Shown here: positions 8,475 through 12,091 of the stretch, in pieces
Numbering within the stretch: position 1 is the first letter of the stretch
Layout of the letters: each line of letters opens with the position of its first letter
From: Akkermansia muciniphila
GTDB taxonomy: Bacteria; Verrucomicrobiota; Verrucomicrobiia; Limisphaerales; UBA9464
NCBI GenBank assembly: GCA_945873715.1
Contig: CAMCFL010000039.1
Location: 1-12,091 of the forward strand
Length of the DNA stretch: 12,091 nt
Reading direction: 5' to 3'
Translations under genes and position numbers: made by a program
The notes under the pieces: generated by a model
Database searches by the model: none
The model's input: the letters and a program-made list of their open reading frames with translations, nothing else
What the model was told of the DNA's origin: nothing

Positions 8475-9641
8475 ATGAAGTTCAACAAGTGGACCATTGC
8501 TCTCGCGGCCACCGGCGTGGTGAGCCTCGCAAGCGTCGCTCAGGCTGAAGAATCACACCCCGTCAACACCGCGCTCAGCAGCACCACGCTGAGCGGCTTC
8601 GTTGACACCTCGGCGATCTGGAACCTCGGCACCGGCAACACGGTGGCGAACCGTTTCGCCAACACCAGGGCCGACCGCCAGGACGGTTTCAACCTCAACT
8701 ACGTCAAGGTCCAGCTCGAGAAGCCGATCGACGAAGGCACCTGGAGCGCCGGCTACAAGACCGAGATCATGTTCGGCCCTGACGCTGGCGTGATGCCCGG
8801 TCGCCTCGGTGGCGCCGGTGGTGAAATCGCCCTGAAGCAGGCCTACATCGCCCTCCGCGTCCCGGTGGGCAATGGCATCGACCTCAAGGTCGGTCAGTTC
8901 GACCCGATCGTCGGTTACGAGGTCACTGACTCCTACGCCAACCCCAACTTCAGCCGCTCGCTGGCTTTCAACAACCTCGAGCCGTTCGGTCACCAGGGCG
9001 TCCTCGCGACCTACCAGTTCAATGACGTGCTCGGCGCCTCCGTCGGCGTCGCCAACACTGCAAACACAGGTGCCACTGCTGTTGCGGCTGGTGCCGGCGG
9101 GTCGACGATCAACATGCGTCGCGGGTTCGAGTCCTACAAAGCCTACATGGCTGGTCTCGTGATCAAGGCGCCCGAGAGCATGGGATGGCTCGCCGGTTCC
9201 GCTCTGTACGCGGGCATCGTCAAGGGTCTCCAAGTCGGCAACGACAACGACCCCGTGACCTACTACGTCGGCGGCTCGCTCGCGACCCCGATCAAGGAAC
9301 TGTCCGTCGGCGCCGCCTATGACTACCTCGCCAACGGCTCCTTCGCTGGCAGCTACGGCAACGCCACCTCGCTGTACCTGAACTTCCAGGCCACCGAGAA
9401 GCTCAAGCTCAACACCCGCCTCGAGTACGCCACCAGCTCCGGCGGCGTGTTCGCCACCAATGCCGGCAACGACGAGTCCGTCGTCGGTGTCACCGGTACC
9501 GCGGATTACGCCCTGTTCGCCAACGTCGTGACCCGCGTCGAAGTGCGCTGGGACACCGTTGTCGGCGGCGCGAACCTGCGTGCGTTTGATGGCGAGAAGA
9601 ACGACGTCAGCGTCGCTCTGAACGTCATCTACAAGTTCTAA
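8475..9641 (+). CDS. Outer-membrane beta-barrel porin, OmpL-like (bbp2 family)
   Basis: Predicted outer-membrane porin, 388 aa. A Sec signal peptide covers residues 1-24 (basic MKFNK, hydrophobic core, AQA before EE). The mature part consists of alternating polar/apolar strands rich in Gly, Asn and aromatics and ends in ...IYKF, the C-terminal Phe read by the barrel assembly machinery. The segments VGQFDPIVGYEV (139-150) and NPNFSRSLAF (156-165) match the pattern I associate with the putative beta-barrel porin-2 family. Start, promoter and RBS are clear, and a strong terminator follows. Codon choice is strongly biased to C-ending codons, as expected for an abundant protein. Substrate specificity cannot be predicted. 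The gene stands alone as a monocistronic unit between repeat elements. Confidence 0.88.
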   Translation: MKFNKWTIALAATGVVSLASVAQAEESHPVNTALSSTTLSGFVDTSAIWNLGTGNTVANRFANTRADRQDGFNLNYVKVQLEKPIDEGTWSAGYKTEIMFGPDAGVMPGRLGGAGGEIALKQAYIALRVPVGNGIDLKVGQFDPIVGYEVTDSYANPNFSRSLAFNNLEPFGHQGVLATYQFNDVLGASVGVANTANTGATAVAAGAGGSTINMRRGFESYKAYMAGLVIKAPESMGWLAGSALYAGIVKGLQVGNDNDPVTYYVGGSLATPIKELSVGAAYDYLANGSFAGSYGNATSLYLNFQATEKLKLNTRLEYATSSGGVFATNAGNDESVVGVTGTADYALFANVVTRVEVRWDTVVGGANLRAFDGEKNDVSVALNVIYKF

Positions 9642-9656
9642 TCGAACTTGGCTTTC

Positions 9657-9694
9657 AAACCCCTGCCGTAACCCGGCAGGGGTTTTTTGTTTTT
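9657..9694 (+). terminator. Strong intrinsic terminator of the porin gene
   Basis: CCCCTGCCG (9660-9668) pairs perfectly with CGGCAGGGG (9674-9682) around the 5-nt loop TAACC, and a T-rich tract follows (9683-9694). AAA at 9657-9659 can extend the stem into the T tract. It starts 15 nt after the porin stop. Confidence 0.95.
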
Positions 9695-9759
9695 CAGGGG
9701 CCTCTTCTGGAAGAGCTCCGCGAGGCCGAAACCCTGGGTCGCTGGATCGGCTTCGCGCA

Positions 9760-9797
9760 GAGCGTCCTGGAGTGCGTGCAGCGTCAACTGCCGCTTT
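9760..9797 (-). repeat. Inverted repeat arm 1 (38 nt)
   Basis: The reverse complement of this segment matches 9920-9957 with three mismatches in 38 positions. The shared core in this orientation reads CTGGAGTGCG, then GCAGCGTCA and CTGCCGCTTT. Weaker similarity seems to continue outward from the GAGCGTC end. It looks like a copy of a dispersed intergenic repeat. Confidence 0.75.
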
Positions 9798-9919
9798 GGT
9801 CGCGGGAGATGCGGAGATCGGGGGCGTTCCCATGCCCCGGCGACGTGCGGAGTCCGATCCTCGCGGGGCATGCGAACTCCGAGGATGATCTGTCAGTCGT
9901 TATCGCAGCGGAGCGGGCG

Positions 9920-9957
9920 AAAGCGGCAGCTGACGCTGCGCGCACTCCAAGACGCTC
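9920..9957 (+). repeat. Inverted repeat arm 2 (38 nt)
   Basis: Partner of 9760-9797 in opposite orientation, 122 nt away. It reads AAAGCGGCAG, CTGACGCTGC, GCGCACTCCA on the plus strand. Because of the orientation, the two arms specify the same short peptide pattern (RQLTL-ALQDA) on opposite strands, which is a by-product of the repeat rather than a gene. Confidence 0.75.
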
Positions 9958-10061
9958 GCGCGCCAAGGGGCAGCGCCGGTCGCCTGGGTTCGTCGAAGTC
10001 CCTGCTGAACCCCGCTTCGCCTCTTCTCCGCGGCGATCCCCCATCTGCCGGAATCGACGCA

Positions 10062-10079
10062 GCGGGCGAGAACGCCCGC
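10062..10079 (-). terminator. GC-rich hairpin downstream of prepilin 2
   Basis: GCGGGCG (10062-10068) and CGCCCGC (10073-10079) form a 7-bp stem with a 4-nt loop, 25 nt beyond the prepilin 2 stop codon. No T-run follows on the minus strand, so it may be a transcript-end stabiliser or a weak terminator. Confidence 0.35.
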
Positions 10080-10104
10080 GCACCCGGGCTCTTCCCGCTC
10101 GGGA

Positions 10105-11013
10105 TCAGTAATTGAAATCGCGGCGTCCGGTCCGCGCGTCGATGTACCCGGTGCGCTCCAGGTACCACGCGAAGTCATTCTTTCCAGGCCCGTCGAAGGC
10201 GATGGTCGAAGGATACGAAAACTGGACCCGGGTGTATTTGGATGCCCGACTCTGCCAGCGTTTGATCTCCGAATGGCCATCGGCGAAGGAGAAGCCGCAG
10301 GCACCATTGTGATAGGAAGCGGGAATATCCTGCCACGCGGTCGCCGAGGAGTTGTTGATGAAGTACCCGTCGTTGATCGAATCGGCGTGTTCATCCAGGA
10401 AGAGCCAGGTCTTCGAGGGAGCCGGGCAGTCGCCGAGCTTGAGGAACTGGATCCGATCATTGAAACCCCAGTTCCGACCACCGGCGGTCGCGTCATTGCC
10501 GATGGAGAATCGCCCGAAGAACGAGTTCATCGCGAGGCTGCGATTGCGCTGCCGATAGCCCTTGGCCCGTTGGCTCGAGTGCAGATTGTTGTCGGAAGGG
10601 CAGCGATAGATGCCGATGGCCGCCGCCGTGTACTTGCCGAGAACGCCGCTCGCCACCCACGCCTGGTTGGTGACGGAGCGATCCGCCGTGCCGGTTCCCG
10701 CGCCCCAGGTCATGACGTTGTTGACCCAGTTGTCGAGCCTCCCGACGTCGATCGCCTGGACGGTCTCGGAGACCCCGTAGTTGTTGGCAACCTTGTCGTT
10801 GAAATCACCGGTGTAAACCACCCACGCCAACGCCAACTGCTTCGTGTTCGACATGCAGGCAATCCCTTGAGCCTTGCTCTTGGCCTTGCCCAGGGCGGGC
10901 AGGAGCATGCCTGCGAGGATCGCAATGATGGCGATCACCACCAGAAGTTCGATCAGGGTAAACGCCGCCTTTCGGGAAGGACGGCCCAGAAGCGCGCATC
11001 GGACAGCAGTCAT
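10105..11013 (-). CDS. Type II secretion/type IV pilin-like prepilin (pseudopilin), H-X9-DG type
   Basis: Exported pilin-like protein, 302 aa. The leader is 17 residues with basic R11, R14 and K15; cleavage is expected between A17 and F18, with Glu at +5 (FTLIE) and a hydrophobic helix to about residue 41. Then come YRCPSDN (136-142), LDEHADSINDG (206-216) and the exact H-X9-DG signature: H235, nine residues, D245-G246. Its first 30 mature residues are almost the same as those of the prepilin at 6016-6750, but the globular part is longer and clearly different. ATG at 11011-11013 is the only sensible start close to the leader; no Shine-Dalgarno is seen. No secretion or pilus machinery is nearby. 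The substrate or assembly partner is unknown. Confidence 0.92.
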   Translation of the reverse strand: MTAVRCALLGRPSRKAAFTLIELLVVIAIIAILAGMLLPALGKAKSKAQGIACMSNTKQLALAWVVYTGDFNDKVANNYGVSETVQAIDVGRLDNWVNNVMTWGAGTGTADRSVTNQAWVASGVLGKYTAAAIGIYRCPSDNNLHSSQRAKGYRQRNRSLAMNSFFGRFSIGNDATAGGRNWGFNDRIQFLKLGDCPAPSKTWLFLDEHADSINDGYFINNSSATAWQDIPASYHNGACGFSFADGHSEIKRWQSRASKYTRVQFSYPSTIAFDGPGKNDFAWYLERTGYIDARTGRRDFNY

Positions 11014-11358
11014 GCGATATGGGTGCTTCGGAGCCCTCGATTACGCAAGACCAGAGTGGGGATCAGCCCCTGCCCGGCCGCATTCTGAAATCGTATCTGC
11101 AAGGTATGGAGCTCGACCTCGACGGGGGCGGGCTGAAGATTTCAGTTTCAAGATTCAAGCCATCGCGGGTGACACGATCGGGCTGGATGGCAGTGGACGC
11201 CTGCCCAGGTGCATCTTGAGTTTGTTGTCAGGGATGTAGGCCCGCTGCCCTCAGCGGGCGTTTTCACATCGCCGCCTGAGGGCAGGCGGCCTACACGCAT
11301 GACAAACTCAAGATGCACCCAGCCCGCCCGACCCCTTGAAACTCCGGTTCTTGAAACT
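11014..11358. other. Non-coding spacer with foldback repeat
   Basis: This 345-nt gap upstream of prepilin 2 and downstream of the Sua5 gene contains the second foldback repeat (11208-11319). The rest shows no supported gene; a 66-codon open frame on the plus strand (11019-11219) has no RBS and runs into the repeat. AGTTTCAAG (11144-11152) and CTTGAAACT (11335-11343) are inverted on either side of the repeat. No clear promoter for prepilin 2 was found. Confidence 0.6.
11208..11319. repeat. Foldback repeat, copy 2 (intact outer inverted repeat, two hairpins)
   Basis: A 112-nt element. The outer 18 nt at 11208-11225 (GGTGCATCTTGAGTTTGT) are perfectly inverted at 11302-11319. Inside, hairpin A has stem GCCCGCT/AGCGGGC (11240-11246/11253-11259) with loop GCCCTC. 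Hairpin B has stem GCCGCCT/AGGCGGC (11271-11277/11284-11290) with loop GAGGGC, the exact complement of loop A. No target-site duplication was recognised and it has no coding capacity. It is the more complete of the two copies. Confidence 0.88.
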
Positions 11359-12091
11359 TCAAACTCCCCCTGCCCCCGCCCGACGCAACCGATCGGAGAT
11401 CCCATCCCACGCCGATCCCTCCGGCACTGCTTCCACCACGATCAACCGCGCCCCGCCGTCGTCACAACGATGCAACTCGGCGTAAAGCGCCCGCGCAAAG
11501 GCCTCGGGTTCGGCGGGAATCATCATGGCATGGGGATATCTCCCGGAAGTCGGAAGCCGGGTATGCGCCAGGATCCAGGCATCGGAAGGTTCCACGCCCG
11601 CACCGCGAAGTTGCCGTGCCAGATCCAGATCATCCGCCCAATGCCACACGACCAGTCGGGCACGGGGGGAATAATGCTTCTCCAGCATGCCCGGACTTCG
11701 AAGCACGCCCGCGGGCTTCACTTGGTCATCCGCCGCGACCCCACACCCCGACGCGTCGGCGATTTCCTCCACACTGATCATTCCCGGGCGCAGGATCCTT
11801 GGTACCGGACCGGTGACATCCACGACGGTGCTTTCGATGCCCACATTGCAGTCACCCCCATCGACGATCAGGGGAATGCGCTGCCCCAGTCCCGCGATCA
11901 CATGGGAGGCGCTGCTCGGTGACAGTTGGTTCGAGAGGTTCGCACTCGGCGCGGCCAACGGGAATCCGCAGGCACGGATCACCGCCTGCATGAAGGGATG
12001 GAACGGCCATCGGATCCCCACCGTGTCGCCTCCCCCGGTCACGCCGTCGGGGATCCGGGGACCGCGGGGAACCACCAGCGTCAGGGGGCCC
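11359..12091 (-). CDS. Threonylcarbamoyl-AMP synthase, Sua5 type (5' end beyond window)
   Basis: Predicted cytoplasmic enzyme that makes threonylcarbamoyl-AMP from threonine, bicarbonate and ATP for the t6A37 modification of ANN-decoding tRNAs. About 243 C-terminal residues are visible; the frame is open to the right edge, and the first roughly 100 residues, with the basic substrate-binding motif, lie outside. Recognisable YrdC-fold segments are GPLTLVVPR at the edge, GGDTVGIRWPFHP, APSANLS, LIVDGGDCNVGIESTVVD and ILRPG. The linker SPGMLEKHYSP leads to a C-terminal domain of about 100 residues, which marks the longer Sua5 form rather than the short TsaC/YrdC form. The stop is TGA at 11359-11361. 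It is the gene upstream of prepilin 2 on the same strand, but 345 nt with a foldback repeat separate them, so cotranscription is doubtful. Confidence 0.93.
   Translation of the reverse strand, partial: GPLTLVVPRGPRIPDGVTGGGDTVGIRWPFHPFMQAVIRACGFPLAAPSANLSNQLSPSSASHVIAGLGQRIPLIVDGGDCNVGIESTVVDVTGPVPRILRPGMISVEEIADASGCGVAADDQVKPAGVLRSPGMLEKHYSPRARLVVWHWADDLDLARQLRGAGVEPSDAWILAHTRLPTSGRYPHAMMIPAEPEAFARALYAELHRCDDGGARLIVVEAVPEGSAWDGISDRLRRAGAGGV

Larger units (their letters stand above)
9695..10104. other. Non-coding, repeat-bearing spacer
   Basis: This 410-nt gap between the porin terminator and the end of prepilin 2 has no convincing gene: every open frame lacks an RBS and reads as Arg/Ala/Pro-rich low-complexity protein. 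It contains a 38-nt inverted repeat pair (9760-9797 and 9920-9957). Between the arms lies a smaller inverted repeat, with CATGCCCC near 9831 and GGGGCATG near 9877. Confidence 0.7.

Noticed and set aside
8553..9833. 426-codon open frame on the minus strand opposite the porin
   Set aside because: Antisense shadow: it crosses the porin terminator, has no RBS or domain, and is dominated by Val/Gly/Asp.

Overview
The window looks like GC-rich chromosomal DNA of a Verrucomicrobiota-type bacterium (the Planctomycetota-Verrucomicrobiota-Chlamydiota group is the wider alternative). The signs are two orphan prepilins with the near-identical N-terminal segment FTLIELLVVIAIIAILAGML and H-X9-D(G/N) tails, a very large FG-GAP/UnbV beta-propeller protein, and an OmpL-like (bbp2) porin with a Gram-negative signal peptide and terminal Phe. 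No phage, transposase, CRISPR, rRNA or tRNA gene was seen. Lineage is inferred from these gene families, not from a marker gene.

Layout. 1-3492 (+): a secreted or surface protein with two consecutive propeller-plus-UnbV modules, open at the left edge. 3499-5352 (-): a glutaminase fused to a STAS domain and a cyclic-nucleotide-binding domain, tail to tail with the first gene. 5515-5886 (-): a DUF805 small membrane protein interrupted by an in-frame TAG at codon 15. 6016-6750 (+): prepilin 1, followed 55 nt later by a beta-CASP metallo-beta-lactamase nuclease (6806-8182, +). 8205-8314: first copy of a foldback repeat. 8475-9641 (+): a porin with its own likely promoter, a strong RBS and a strong intrinsic terminator. 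9695-10104: a non-coding stretch holding a 38-nt inverted repeat pair. 10105-11013 (-): prepilin 2. 11014-11358: non-coding, with the second foldback repeat. 11359-12091 (-): Sua5-type threonylcarbamoyl-AMP synthase, cut by the right edge.

The genes do not form one pathway. They are mainly cell-envelope genes (propeller protein, DUF805, prepilins, porin) mixed with housekeeping genes (glutaminase, RNA-type nuclease, Sua5). The only plausible operon is prepilin 1 plus the beta-CASP gene. No new multi-gene system is evident. The most noteworthy items are the amber-interrupted DUF805 gene, the paired foldback repeats whose hairpin stems differ by compensatory swaps while their loops stay complementary, and the three-domain glutaminase.
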